From contig NZ_CP011505.1 of NCBI RefSeq assembly GCF_001028665.1, positions 372,001 to 436,000 of the forward strand: 64,000 nucleotides of DNA. Direction: 5' to 3'. A model generated the notes under the pieces. It did not search any database. It had not been told where the DNA came from and saw only the letters and a program-made list of their open reading frames with translations. Positions 55,076 to 63,737 of the stretch are shown in pieces. The stretch is from Burkholderia pyrrocinia (GTDB taxonomy: Bacteria; Pseudomonadota; Gammaproteobacteria; Burkholderiales; Burkholderiaceae). The translations under genes and the position numbers were made by a program. The stretch's first letter is position 1. Each line of letters starts with the position of its first letter.

Positions 55076-56377
55076 CTATCCGTGAGTCCGGCGAAGCGCG
55101 CGGCTCATCTCCGCGATCGGCATCGACGCAATCGAGTTCAGCAGGCGGATTTCCCCGGCATCGGGGCGGGCGATCTCGCGCACTTCATCGAGCGTCTGCG
55201 CGACGCTGCGATCGAGCGGTTCGAGAAAGCGCCGAAGCTCGTTTTCGGCCGCCTTGTCCTTGAGCCCGAGCGCGTTGCCGAACGCGACCAGCGCGTTCAC
55301 GTCGATGTCGGAGAACCGCGTCGCCGTGCCGAGCGGCATCGTCAGTTCGCAGTGCGGCCAGTGATCGCCGCGATGGTCGGGCCGGTGCGTGGGCGTGTGA
55401 TAGACGACCGTGCTGACGATGTCGTAGAACGGCGCAAGCCGGTAGCCGCGCGCGTCGACGAAGAACGACAGGTTCTTCAGGTGCGCGTCGCCATTGCCGA
55501 CCACCACGTTGAAGATCGTCCAGCGGAACACCGACAGGCGCGCGAGTGCGCGCGTGCTGGTCTGCCCGATCGCGCGGCCGAGCTCCTCCGCGTTCGCGCG
55601 CTGATACTTGAAGCCGCGATCGTAGTTCAGCAACTGCATCGCATCGATCGTGTGCAGGCGTCCGGCCGGCTCCGACGCGGTATCGCGGTCGAAGCGGTCG
55701 ATCACGTAGCACGCGGACGGCACACGAAGAAAATGCACGTCCGGGACGTCGAGGCCCATGCGCTTCGCGAGCTTCATGCAGAAGAATTCGTTGATCGCCG
55801 AATGCGGATAGCCGGCGGCGCGCATGTCCGGCTTCAGCAGATGCATCGACGGCTCGCTGCCGACCGGTTCGAACAGCGCGTAGTCCGGCGCGTCGCCGCG
55901 CAGGATCAGCAGCAGCTTCTGCTGCGCGCCGGCCGCCGACATGCGCTTGGGCGCGGTGGCCGTCAGCGCGCGCTCGGGCATGGCCTGGATGCGACGCTCG
56001 AGTTCGTCGAGCGCAAGCGGCTGCATGCTGCCGGCGGCCTCCTGTTCGCCTTCGGCCAGCAGCGTGAGCGCGCCGGCCGATTCGCGCCCGAAATACGCGA
56101 GCAGGCCCCACGCATCGGCGGCATCGACCTTCGCTTCGCGCGCGAGCGACGTCCGCATGCCTTCTTCGGGCAGCAGGTTGTCGAAGAACCACTGGACCGG
56201 GCGATCGGTCGAGCCGTCGGTGAAGGTGTCGGCGCGCAGCGCGAATGCGGGCGACAGCGGGTACGCGCGCGGCGAGGCCAGCCACTGCGCGTCGTACGTG
56301 AACGACCAGACGCCCTTGTCGTCGGTCAGCCTGCCCATGCGCAGCCCGTTCGCGGACGCGATCAGTGTTCTAGCCAT
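55076..56377 (-). CDS. hipA: HipA-type serine/threonine kinase toxin
   Basis: A 433-aa toxin that phosphorylates a tRNA synthetase in the E. coli model, stalling growth. Domains: HipA_N at about residues 1-130 and the kinase core beyond. Catalytic landmarks are SAAGAQQK near 148 (phospho-serine loop), HLLKPDM near 180 (ATP), NGDAHLKN near 295 (catalytic loop) and FYDIVST near 315 (metal Asp). It overlaps hipB, whose stop is 56370. The window also holds a fragment of another hipA. Confidence 0.92.
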   Translation of the reverse strand: MARTLIASANGLRMGRLTDDKGVWSFTYDAQWLASPRAYPLSPAFALRADTFTDGSTDRPVQWFFDNLLPEEGMRTSLAREAKVDAADAWGLLAYFGRESAGALTLLAEGEQEAAGSMQPLALDELERRIQAMPERALTATAPKRMSAAGAQQKLLLILRGDAPDYALFEPVGSEPSMHLLKPDMRAAGYPHSAINEFFCMKLAKRMGLDVPDVHFLRVPSACYVIDRFDRDTASEPAGRLHTIDAMQLLNYDRGFKYQRANAEELGRAIGQTSTRALARLSVFRWTIFNVVVGNGDAHLKNLSFFVDARGYRLAPFYDIVSTVVYHTPTHRPDHRGDHWPHCELTMPLGTATRFSDIDVNALVAFGNALGLKDKAAENELRRFLEPLDRSVAQTLDEVREIARPDAGEIRLLNSIASMPIAEMSRALRRTHG

Positions 56378-56651
56378 GGCTGCTCCTGCGGCGTTGAGCG
56401 GCCTTGAGCGCGTTTTCCGCCGAAATCTCGATCGACGACTCCGCGAACAGGCTCACGCCCAGTTCGCCGAGCAGCAGCAGCACCTTGCCGATTTGCGCGG
56501 TCGGCTTCCCGGCTTCCACCTGGCTGATGAATTTCGGCGAGAGCCCCGTGGCGTTCGCGAGCTCGTCCCGCGTGAACCCCTGCTGGAGCCGCACGGCGCG
56601 AATGAGGTTGGCGAGGGCGCCGATCGTGTTGACGGACCGAGTCTCCGGCAT
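56370..56651 (-). CDS. hipB: HipB-type antitoxin and autorepressor
   Basis: A 93-aa XRE protein with the helix-turn-helix at about residues 12-60 (RLQQGFTRDELANATGLSPK, FISQVEAGKPTAQI). It neutralises HipA and represses its own promoter. ATG 56651 has GGAG upstream and starts the family similarity; earlier in-frame starts lie within the operator region. It is the first gene of the toxin-antitoxin operon. Confidence 0.9.
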   Translation of the reverse strand: MPETRSVNTIGALANLIRAVRLQQGFTRDELANATGLSPKFISQVEAGKPTAQIGKVLLLLGELGVSLFAESSIEISAENALKAAQRRRSSHG

Positions 56652-56667
56652 GATGTTCTCCGTGCTT

Positions 56668-56836
56668 CGTATCTGAGCGGGAACAGTATTGCACAACTCG
56701 CGGGTTCGGGCATTGATTCGTATCCGTTCGGAAACGGAAGCGCCTCGCAGGTGGCTGGATGGTTGTTTCGTTCCTGAGCGGGAACCAAATGGCTTGAAAT
56801 CGCTGGCAACGGCATTTCCGTATCCGGGCGGATACG
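56668..56836. promoter_or_regulatory. Four HipB-type operators with 50-bp spacing
   Basis: Four imperfect 17-18-bp palindromes of the form CGTWYCYG-NN-CGGRWACG start at 56668, 56719, 56769 and 56819. Site 4 is perfect (CGTATCCGGGCGGATACG), sites 2 and 3 nearly so. E. coli HipB also uses several TATCC...GGATA operators in its promoter. Spacings of 51, 50 and 50 bp are close to five helical turns. Confidence 0.7.
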
Positions 56837-57071
56837 TGATTGGCGCGCAGGACGAAGCCGGCCGCGCGTGCAACCCGGGAACGATACGGCGTGCAGCGAC
56901 GCTGACGCTACGTTGTGCTTGTCCGGACCGACATGAGCGTGCACGTCTGCCTGACGATCGTGCAGCGCGCGTCAACGCCGCCGTGCAGCGGTCGGCAGCG
57001 CGTCGACATCGTTAGAATGACCGCGGCACATCAGTCCATTCCGTGACGCGTCACCCGATCGACATGAATCC
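56837..57071. other. Gap between the hip operators and the next small ORF
   Basis: No gene is supported. A possible -10 TAGAAT lies at about 57012-57017, ahead of the small ORF at 57072. Confidence 0.3.
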
Positions 57072-57194
57072 ATGACCGTCCAAGAACTCGAAAAACTGAT
57101 GCGAAGCCTGTTCGACGACGACAGTCTCGAAGTCTTTGACGAGACCGGCTACAGCCTCTCTTTCGTCGTGCCGACCCGGCCGATGGAATTGTGA
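57072..57194 (+). CDS. Possible small acidic protein, 40 aa
   Basis: The frame reads MTVQELEKLMRSLFDDDSLE, then VFDETGYSLSFVVPTRPMEL, with good codon bias but no strong ribosome site. It is one Met-led acidic helix. It may be a small protein or a decayed piece. The remaining gap to 57385 shows no gene. Confidence 0.4.
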   Translation: MTVQELEKLMRSLFDDDSLEVFDETGYSLSFVVPTRPMEL

Positions 57195-57385
57195 TGGCCC
57201 CGAGCGGACGGTTTTGCGCGCGGCGCAACCGCCTGTTGCCGTGCGTATGCCCGAGCAGCGATCTTTATGACCGCAGCAGATAAACGTCTCCGAATCGCTT
57301 CGTTGACGCAGTCCGGCAACCGGGCGCGACGCGGCAAACAACGATTCCCGCTTTGCTTATCGCGCGGCGCCCGATGCGCGTGCCG

Positions 57386-58570
57386 TCAGAACTTCACGCG
57401 CAGCCCGCTGACGAGCGCGACCTGGCGGTTCGTCGACGACGCGCTGCCGATGTTCGAGATCGCCGCGACCTTGCGATAGCCGCCCGACGTCGCCGTACTC
57501 GGATCGCCGGCCGCGAGCTGGTAGATGCCGGACAGGTAGATATCGGTGCGCTTCGACAACGCGTAGTCGAACCCGAGCGTGAACTGGTGCCAGCGCGGCT
57601 TCAGCGTCTGGCCGCCGGTGCCCGGCAGGCCGCTCGCGCGCCCGTCGGTGAACGTATAGACGCCGATCAGCGTGGCCGCCGGCGTGATCTGGTAGCGCGC
57701 GTTCGCGTCGTAGTTGTTGAACTTGCGTGACGAGCCGTCGACGTAGTCGAGCTGCGTGTGGCTCCACGTGAAGCCGAGCGTCGCGCGGCCGAGCGCGTAG
57801 TTCGCGCCCACGGCGCCGATCTGCTGCTTGAGCACGCCGCCGTTCAGCCCGTAGAAGAACGCGCCGCTATAGTCGTTGCCGGTGGTCGAGGTCGCGCCGC
57901 CCACCGCGCCGCTCGTATTCGACGTCGCGTTCGGATGATTGAGCCGCACGTAGCCGCCGCCGACCGACAGCGGGCCATTTACATAGTTCGCCGACACGCC
58001 CCACGCGTTGTTGTTCGAGAAACCGGTGCCCGCGCCGCCGTTCGCCTGGTTGCTGAACGCATAGAGCAGGTCGGCCGTGAAGCCGGCGATCGTGTCGCTG
58101 CGGAACTTCACCGCGTTGTTCAGCCGGAAGCTCTGGTTCAGGTTGTCGTTGTCGCCGACGTGCGTGGCCGGCGACCAGAAGCCGGACCCCGAGTACTGCG
58201 CGACGAGATCGGTGATCGGCTCGTACTGGCGGCCGAACGTCAGCGTGCCGAGGCCCTTCTTCGCGAGGCCCACGTACGCGGAGCGGCCGAACAGGCGGCC
58301 GCCCTGGCCGAGCCCGCCGTCGCTCGGCCGGAACCCGCTTTCGAGCGTGAAGACCGCCTGCAGGCCGCCGCCGAGATCCTCCGCGCCTTTCAGGCCCCAG
58401 CGGCTGCCGCTCAGCTTGCCGCTCGTCTGCTGGATGTTGCTCGCACCGCCCTGGTTGTTCGTATAGGCGATACCGGCATCGACGACGCCGTACAACGTGA
58501 CCGAACTCTGCGCATGCGCGCTGACCGAACCGATCGAAACCAAACCCAGGACTACCGATTTTTTGATCAT
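57386..58570 (-). CDS. Gram-negative general porin (OmpC-type)
   Basis: A 394-aa precursor with a signal peptide MIKKSVVLGLVSIGSVSAHA cut after AHA, and the porin core SSVTLYGVVDAGIAYTNNQG, repeated beta-strand signatures (FGRSAYVGLAKKGLGTLTFG) and the usual terminal NRQVALVSGLRVKF strand ending in Phe. It forms outer-membrane trimers for small solutes. ATG 58570 is used with AGAGG six bases before it; 58576 is an in-frame alternative. Confidence 0.93.
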   Translation of the reverse strand: MIKKSVVLGLVSIGSVSAHAQSSVTLYGVVDAGIAYTNNQGGASNIQQTSGKLSGSRWGLKGAEDLGGGLQAVFTLESGFRPSDGGLGQGGRLFGRSAYVGLAKKGLGTLTFGRQYEPITDLVAQYSGSGFWSPATHVGDNDNLNQSFRLNNAVKFRSDTIAGFTADLLYAFSNQANGGAGTGFSNNNAWGVSANYVNGPLSVGGGYVRLNHPNATSNTSGAVGGATSTTGNDYSGAFFYGLNGGVLKQQIGAVGANYALGRATLGFTWSHTQLDYVDGSSRKFNNYDANARYQITPAATLIGVYTFTDGRASGLPGTGGQTLKPRWHQFTLGFDYALSKRTDIYLSGIYQLAAGDPSTATSGGYRKVAAISNIGSASSTNRQVALVSGLRVKF

Positions 58571-59057
58571 GACCATCCTCTGTTTTTATGACTACGTCTG
58601 CGAGGATCACGATGCTATTGACGACGGGCGCCGCGATGAACGGTCGATCTGTGGTTTGTAAATCGCCGCGCGGCCGATTTGTAATGTGCATTGCCGCACG
58701 CTCGACGCGTGCGGCGCGATCGCGTCCGGCGTGCATGCTGCGGCGAACGCATCGCACCGACGGCGAACGTCGAGCGCCGGAAACGTGCGCCCGCCGTCAT
58801 ATCGATCGATGAAATCGTTCGATGTCCGCAACGCATGCGGCTCGCCTCGCGATGCTTTTATGCAACGGCCCCCAGTGCGGCGAACGGCCGATGCGTTATG
58901 CGCGACCGCATATCGATTTCGCAAAACGTTGGTAGGGCAGGGCGATGCGTGACGGTAGAGTCGGGCATCCGGTCGCGGGCAGGCATGCTCCGGGAGTGCG
59001 AGGGCGCCGACGTGCGCGTTCGTCCCGGTCGTACAACGAACACGGGAGCCGTTCGAC
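58571..59057. other. Divergent gap upstream of the porin
   Basis: No gene is supported. Small ORFs on both strands lack bias and ribosome sites. The region should hold the porin promoter and that of the DUF3088 gene, but no strong consensus was found. Confidence 0.35.
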
Positions 59058-59402
59058 ATGAGTCGCGATGTGCTGTTTTTGCTGGAACCGGGCTTTACCG
59101 ATCCGAAGCATCCGGGCCAACGCTTCGTCTGTCCGCATGGACTGCCGATCGAAGGGCTGCTGGCGAGCGCGCCCGACCGCGCCGGCCGCATCGACGTGCG
59201 GCGCATCGGTTTCGAGCGGCCGCGGCACGCGGTGATCGACGCGCTCGACGACGCGCACCAGGGCCTGCCGGTGCTCGTGCTCGGCCGCGACCGGCCGGCG
59301 CCGGACGACGCTCAGACGCTCGGCGACGTGCGCTTCGTCACCGACGCGCGGCGCATCCTCGAACTGTTGGCCGAGCGCCACGGGTTTCCGGTGCTTCACT
59401 GA
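59058..59402 (+). CDS. DUF3088 family protein
   Basis: A 114-aa soluble protein starting SRDVLFLLEPGFTDPKHPGQ, with the VCPHGLPIEGLL block near residue 24 (a Cys in thioredoxin-like context) and PVLVLGRDRPAPDD near residue 71. DUF3088 proteins have a thioredoxin-like fold with unknown function. ACGGGAGC precedes ATG 59058. It lies 42 bp before the binding-protein gene, so the two may be co-transcribed. Confidence 0.85.
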   Translation: MSRDVLFLLEPGFTDPKHPGQRFVCPHGLPIEGLLASAPDRAGRIDVRRIGFERPRHAVIDALDDAHQGLPVLVLGRDRPAPDDAQTLGDVRFVTDARRILELLAERHGFPVLH

Positions 59403-59444
59403 CGCAACGCTTTTCACTGTTTATCCGATTCACAGGAGCATCCG

Positions 59445-60443
59445 ATGTCGTCAATCTCGGTGGCACGCCGCCGCCTGCTGCTCGCCGGTGCCGCGGTCGT
59501 GTCGGCCCCGTTGGCCGCAAGGGCCGCGTTCGCCGCGCCGGCCGTCAATGCCGATCTCGCCGGCACGACGTTGCGCGTCGCGACCTACAAGGGCGGCTGG
59601 CGCGCGCTGCTGCAGGCGGCCGGCCTCGACGACACGCCGTACCGGATCGAATGGCGCGAACTGAATAACGGCGTGCTGCACATCGAGGCGCTCAATGCGG
59701 ACGCGCTCGATATCGGTTCGGGCAGCGAAATTCCGGCGGTGTTCGCCGCGCGCCAGAAGGCCAATGTGCGGTTCATCTCCCGCGCACGCGAAGACCTGAA
59801 CAACCAGGTCACGCTCGCGCGCAAGGACACGCCGATCCGCAGCATCGCGGAACTGAAGGGAAAGCGCGTCGGCTACGTGCGCGCGACGACGTCGCACTAT
59901 TTCCTGTATCGCCAGCTTGCGGAGGCCGGCTTGAGCTTCGACGACATCCAGCCGATCAACCTGTCGCCGACCGACGGGTTGTCCGCATACGATCGCGGCG
60001 ATATCGACGCGTGGGCGATCTACGGCTACAACGGCCAGCTCGCGCGCAATCGCTACGGCGCGCGCGTGCTGAAGACGGGGAAGGGTTATCTGTCGGGCAA
60101 TTTTCCGGTCTACGCGAATCCGCGCACGCTCGACGATGCGCGCCGTCGTGCCGCGACGGGCGATCTGCTGCTGCGGTTTCGACGCGCGTATGCGTGGGCG
60201 AACGGCCATTTCCGTGACTATGCGCTCGTGCAGAACCGCGAGACGCGCGTGCCGGTTGCCGATCTCGTCGCGATGTTCGAGCAGCGCAGCGACGACTACG
60301 CGCTGCTGCCGGTGACGCCCGACGTGGTGGCGCAGCATCAGCAGGTCGCGGATGTGTTCGCTCGCATCGGCGTGCTGGACGGGCCGGCGAATGTCGCGCC
60401 GTTCTGGGATACGTCGTTCAACTCGGTGGTTGCCGCAGCGTGA
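59445..60443 (+). CDS. ABC-type sulfonate/nitrate/taurine substrate-binding protein
   Basis: A 332-aa periplasmic-binding protein with a twin-arginine-like leader (ARRRLLLAGAAVVSAPLAAR) and an NMT1/SsuA-type fold (VATYKGGWRALLQAAGLDD, EIPAVFAARQKANVRFISR, GYVRATTSHYFLYRQLAEAG). Such proteins deliver alkanesulfonates or related anions to an ABC importer. No permease or ATPase gene is next to it, so it is an orphan in this window. Confidence 0.87.
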   Translation: MSSISVARRRLLLAGAAVVSAPLAARAAFAAPAVNADLAGTTLRVATYKGGWRALLQAAGLDDTPYRIEWRELNNGVLHIEALNADALDIGSGSEIPAVFAARQKANVRFISRAREDLNNQVTLARKDTPIRSIAELKGKRVGYVRATTSHYFLYRQLAEAGLSFDDIQPINLSPTDGLSAYDRGDIDAWAIYGYNGQLARNRYGARVLKTGKGYLSGNFPVYANPRTLDDARRRAATGDLLLRFRRAYAWANGHFRDYALVQNRETRVPVADLVAMFEQRSDDYALLPVTPDVVAQHQQVADVFARIGVLDGPANVAPFWDTSFNSVVAAA

Positions 60444-60506
60444 AGCGGTGCGGCAAGAAGAAGCCTATGTGATCTCACGGCTTCAAGCTCGACGTAGACC
60501 TGGCCG

Positions 60507-60528
60507 GGTCGGGCGATCCGGCCCGACC
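60507..60528. terminator. Hairpin between convergent genes
   Basis: GGTCGGGC and GCCCGACC form an eight-base stem with a six-base loop, 64 bp after the binding-protein stop and 4 bp before the end of the next minus-strand gene. There is no T tract. Confidence 0.45.
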
Positions 60529-60531
60529 GGA

Positions 60532-61005
60532 TCACGAGAACGTCGTCGCGACCATGATGCCGAACACTACCCCGAGCGCGATCCCGCAGAGCCGGCCGTA
60601 GATCGATGCGCGAACATTGTCGTCGAGCACGAAAGGCGAGCGTTTGTGCTTCCATACCGTGCTGAATGCCACCGGGCGGGTCAGCAGCGCAATGCATGCG
60701 ATCAGCACCGGCGTGGCGATGAGCATCGCCACGCGCTGCCCGTTCCAGTCGACGCCGTGCATGGCGAGCGAAACCAGCGCGGCGAGCGGAACCTCGACGC
60801 ACAGGCCCAGCAACGAACCGTTGACGAAGGAATCTCCCGGGGACTGGAACATGATCGGTCCTAGCGTTCGAATGAAATCGGCGCCCGGTTCGAGCACCTG
60901 AAAAATAGAAACCACCGCCGACGTCCAGGGTCGGTCGACCGGGTTCGGCATCAGTCGGAATGACGGCCGGATGGTAAGGCAAATTGCCGGCCGTTTGTCG
61001 GTCAT
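60532..61005 (-). CDS. Four-span membrane protein
   Basis: A 157-aa protein whose C-terminal 110 residues hold hydrophobic segments (FVNGSLLGLCVEVPLAALVS, VAMLIATPVLIACIALLTRP, LCGIALGVVFGIMVATTF). The start at 61005 is weak; ATG 60951 (PNPVDRPWTSAVVSIF) is an alternative. It stands alone; no function is recognised. Confidence 0.55.
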   Translation of the reverse strand: MTDKRPAICLTIRPSFRLMPNPVDRPWTSAVVSIFQVLEPGADFIRTLGPIMFQSPGDSFVNGSLLGLCVEVPLAALVSLAMHGVDWNGQRVAMLIATPVLIACIALLTRPVAFSTVWKHKRSPFVLDDNVRASIYGRLCGIALGVVFGIMVATTFS

Positions 61006-61311
61006 TCAAGCTATTTAACAAATGTACTGAGTCCCGGCGTATTTTTAAGTCGCACCGGAATATCGCGCCGTGGTAATAATCGGATAATCGGCTTGCGTAT
61101 GATTCAAACCCGGTCCGCCTGCTGGGATCCCTCGATATTCACTACAATCGAGCGTCCCTTTCTCGACGAACGGGTAAGCCCTTGAATTGATTCCTCTCGC
61201 TATCGTATGACGATAATGGCTGCTCGACTGCTTCCCGAAAATCGGCCTCGCGCGTAAAAACCCGCAGCCGGACCAATTCGAAACACGGACTTCCAATTAA
61301 TCACCACACGC
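61006..61311. other. AT-rich divergent gap with a TATCGT-ATG-ACGATA palindrome
   Basis: TATCGTATGACGATA at 61201-61215 is a 6-3-6 palindrome. The gap is AT-rich relative to the rest (GGATAATCGG repeats near 61081-61100) and should hold the promoter for the glycosyltransferase gene. No gene is seen. Confidence 0.35.
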
Positions 61312-62586
61312 ATGAACACGTCCGACAACAACGAGACCAACCGCCGTCATCTCGTCGCCTTCGCGATCGACGACAACACGCAGGCCTGGTACGAGATGGT
61401 GATCCCGTTCATCGTCTCGCTGCGCGCGACGGACTACCGGGGGCGCATCGGCGTCATCGGCTATGGCTTGTCCGACGCGAAACAGCAGCGGCTGCGTGCC
61501 AACGGTATCGAGGTCTACGCCGCGGCTGGCGTCGGCGATCTCGCATGGGATCGCTACATCTCCGCGGCCGCGGTCTTCGACGCGGATCCGGAACTGCAGA
61601 CGCTCGCCCTCTACGATGCCGATATCTGGTTCCCGGGGCCGCGGTTCGATCTCTTCGACGTCGTGCCGGACGACGATGTCCTCCACGTCGCGCCTGACGC
61701 CCACTTCTGCGCATTCGTGATGTCGCCGATCATCGGCGAACGGAGGGACGCGCTGATCCGTCAGTGCGTCCAGGACGTGCTCGATCGGGTGAGGCATCCG
61801 CTGCAGGCGGGGCTCGTCGTGGGCGGTCGTGCGCCGTGGGCGCGGTTCGCGCAGTATGTCCGCGAGCAGGCCGCAAGAATCGGCCAGGACTTCGCGGCGA
61901 TCCACGGACTGGACACGACGTTCCTGCATCTGTGGGGCGGCCTTGGACAGGTTCGACTCGTCGGTTGCGAACAGAATTTCGTCACGAAATGGGGGCTTCA
62001 CGAGCGGCACGATTTCGATGCGGTCCGCATCGTGCTCGAGCATCAGGGCAAACCGATCCGTGGCCTGCACATGACGGGCGACGTGCGCTTTCTCAACCAC
62101 TGGCGATATCTGGCTCGCCATGCCGAGCACGCGATCGCACTCGGGCACGCGTTCGCGCTGGCGCCCGAATCCGGCATGCGGGACCAGCCGGCCGATCTCG
62201 ACCTGCTTCAGCCTGAACGCTTTGTCGCGAGCGGGTTGTCGCTCGTGGCCGCGCACGAGGACGTGCTGGCGAACGTCCCGCGTCTCGCCGCGGGACCCTC
62301 GTTCCGGAACCTGCAGGGCTGTGCGCTCAATGCGTGGGCGTCGCACACCGTCGAATTCGCGGTGACGCGCGAACGGATGGTGCTGGACATCTGCGTGTCG
62401 CATCTGAGCGGCCAGCCTTCGGCACCCTGCGCTCAACTGGCGCACAACGGCGCAACGGTGTCGCTGCAGGCGCCTCACAAACTCAGCCTCGCGACGCAAC
62501 CGGGCGATCGAATCGCGCTGCGCGCGCTCACGCTGCCGGGGCAGGCGTGTCATACCGCGTGGGATATCGTCGTGCGGTACGCGTGA
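61312..62586 (+). CDS. Glycosyltransferase-like protein with DxD site
   Basis: A 424-aa protein whose first 250 residues resemble GT-A enzymes: RRHLVAFAIDDNTQAWYEMV, then the DxD metal site as YDADIWFPGP near residue 101 and WGLGQVRLVGCE near residue 213. The last 150 residues look like a beta-sandwich. It may attach a sugar to a lipid or protein. It is divergent from the four-span gene and convergent with the methyltransferase-like gene. Confidence 0.65.
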   Translation: MNTSDNNETNRRHLVAFAIDDNTQAWYEMVIPFIVSLRATDYRGRIGVIGYGLSDAKQQRLRANGIEVYAAAGVGDLAWDRYISAAAVFDADPELQTLALYDADIWFPGPRFDLFDVVPDDDVLHVAPDAHFCAFVMSPIIGERRDALIRQCVQDVLDRVRHPLQAGLVVGGRAPWARFAQYVREQAARIGQDFAAIHGLDTTFLHLWGGLGQVRLVGCEQNFVTKWGLHERHDFDAVRIVLEHQGKPIRGLHMTGDVRFLNHWRYLARHAEHAIALGHAFALAPESGMRDQPADLDLLQPERFVASGLSLVAAHEDVLANVPRLAAGPSFRNLQGCALNAWASHTVEFAVTRERMVLDICVSHLSGQPSAPCAQLAHNGATVSLQAPHKLSLATQPGDRIALRALTLPGQACHTAWDIVVRYA

Positions 62587-62732
62587 TGTCGCGATAAATC
62601 GGGTGCGCCACTGCTCCCGTGACGGTTGGAACCCGGACGGCGGAGGGGCGTCATCGAGCGTGTCGCATGAGCGCTCGAACGTTGCGCGACAGCCGGGCGC
62701 ATCGTGGCCCGATACCGACCGCCGCGGGTTCG

Positions 62733-63575
62733 TCAGGCGGCGAAGATCCGGCGCTGGTAATCGAGAATCAGGCGATCGATGTCCTGATCGGCGCGCCGCG
62801 GCTGGCTTTTCGGCTCGAGCCAGAGCCATCGCATCATCCGGTAACGGGCCTCGACGCACATCAGCCACGCGTCCCAGTCCGACCAGTGGCGCAGCAGCGG
62901 GATGTTGCGAATGTCCCGCAGCCCGTCGCGAATCTCGTACACGTGGAAATGCTTGCCGGCGCGCTGACTCAACTCGTCGAACGCGCGTGCGGCTCGCTCC
63001 GGGTCGGACAGCAGAAAATCGTGGATTTCGATGATGACGTGGCTGCCGGAGAGCTGTTCCAGCAGCGCGTCGTCGAACAGGTCGAACTCCGCTCCCTCGA
63101 TATCGCACAGGATGACCCGCTCGGCCGGATCGCCGCCGTGCTCCGACAGGACTGCCGGCAGGTTGCGATCGGCCTGGCCGTGGACAGCGACCCGATCCGC
63201 CAGCCCCATCTCCGCGGCTCGGTGCTGGATGGCCTGGCGGCGCTGCTCGTCCATCTCGAAACACAGGCTGCGGCCGAACACGTTGTTGCTGACCAGGCCG
63301 ATGCCGAAAATCCCGTCGGCGGCCCCCAGATCGACCAGCACCTTGTGGGGCGACCCGAGTGCTTCGAGAATCGCGCAAACGGCGATCTCGTAGGTGCCGA
63401 GCAGGTAACCGCCGACCGCGACCTCCGCCCAATGGCTGACGCCGATGGGAAACCCGCGAAGGATGCCGTACTGGACGATCGAGCCCGTCTGCTCGCGCAG
63501 CAACTGCGACAGATAGTGCAGACGAAGATTCGCGGCCTGAAGCGAGCTTTGGCTGAAGTACTGCGCGTGGTCCAT
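62733..63575 (-). CDS. FkbM-like SAM-dependent methyltransferase
   Basis: A 280-aa protein with the SAM motif LVDLGAADGIFGIG at about residues 77-90 and the FkbM-like CDIEGAEFDLFD near residue 155. Such enzymes O-methylate sugars or polyketides. It may act on a product of the convergent glycosyltransferase. No strong ribosome site was judged. Confidence 0.75.
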   Translation of the reverse strand: MDHAQYFSQSSLQAANLRLHYLSQLLREQTGSIVQYGILRGFPIGVSHWAEVAVGGYLLGTYEIAVCAILEALGSPHKVLVDLGAADGIFGIGLVSNNVFGRSLCFEMDEQRRQAIQHRAAEMGLADRVAVHGQADRNLPAVLSEHGGDPAERVILCDIEGAEFDLFDDALLEQLSGSHVIIEIHDFLLSDPERAARAFDELSQRAGKHFHVYEIRDGLRDIRNIPLLRHWSDWDAWLMCVEARYRMMRWLWLEPKSQPRRADQDIDRLILDYQRRIFAA

Positions 63576-63737
63576 TTTTCTCGTTCTCTCCGGGGGAAGA
63601 AGCGCATCGGGAAATGCGGCGGGGGCGGGGGGCGTTCGCGAATGCGACGCGCGTTGCCCTGCATCGAACGAGAATATAACGCCTAGTCGACGCCACCGTG
63701 TACGTGAGTCATGGATTGGCGTCTGTCCGATGACCAG

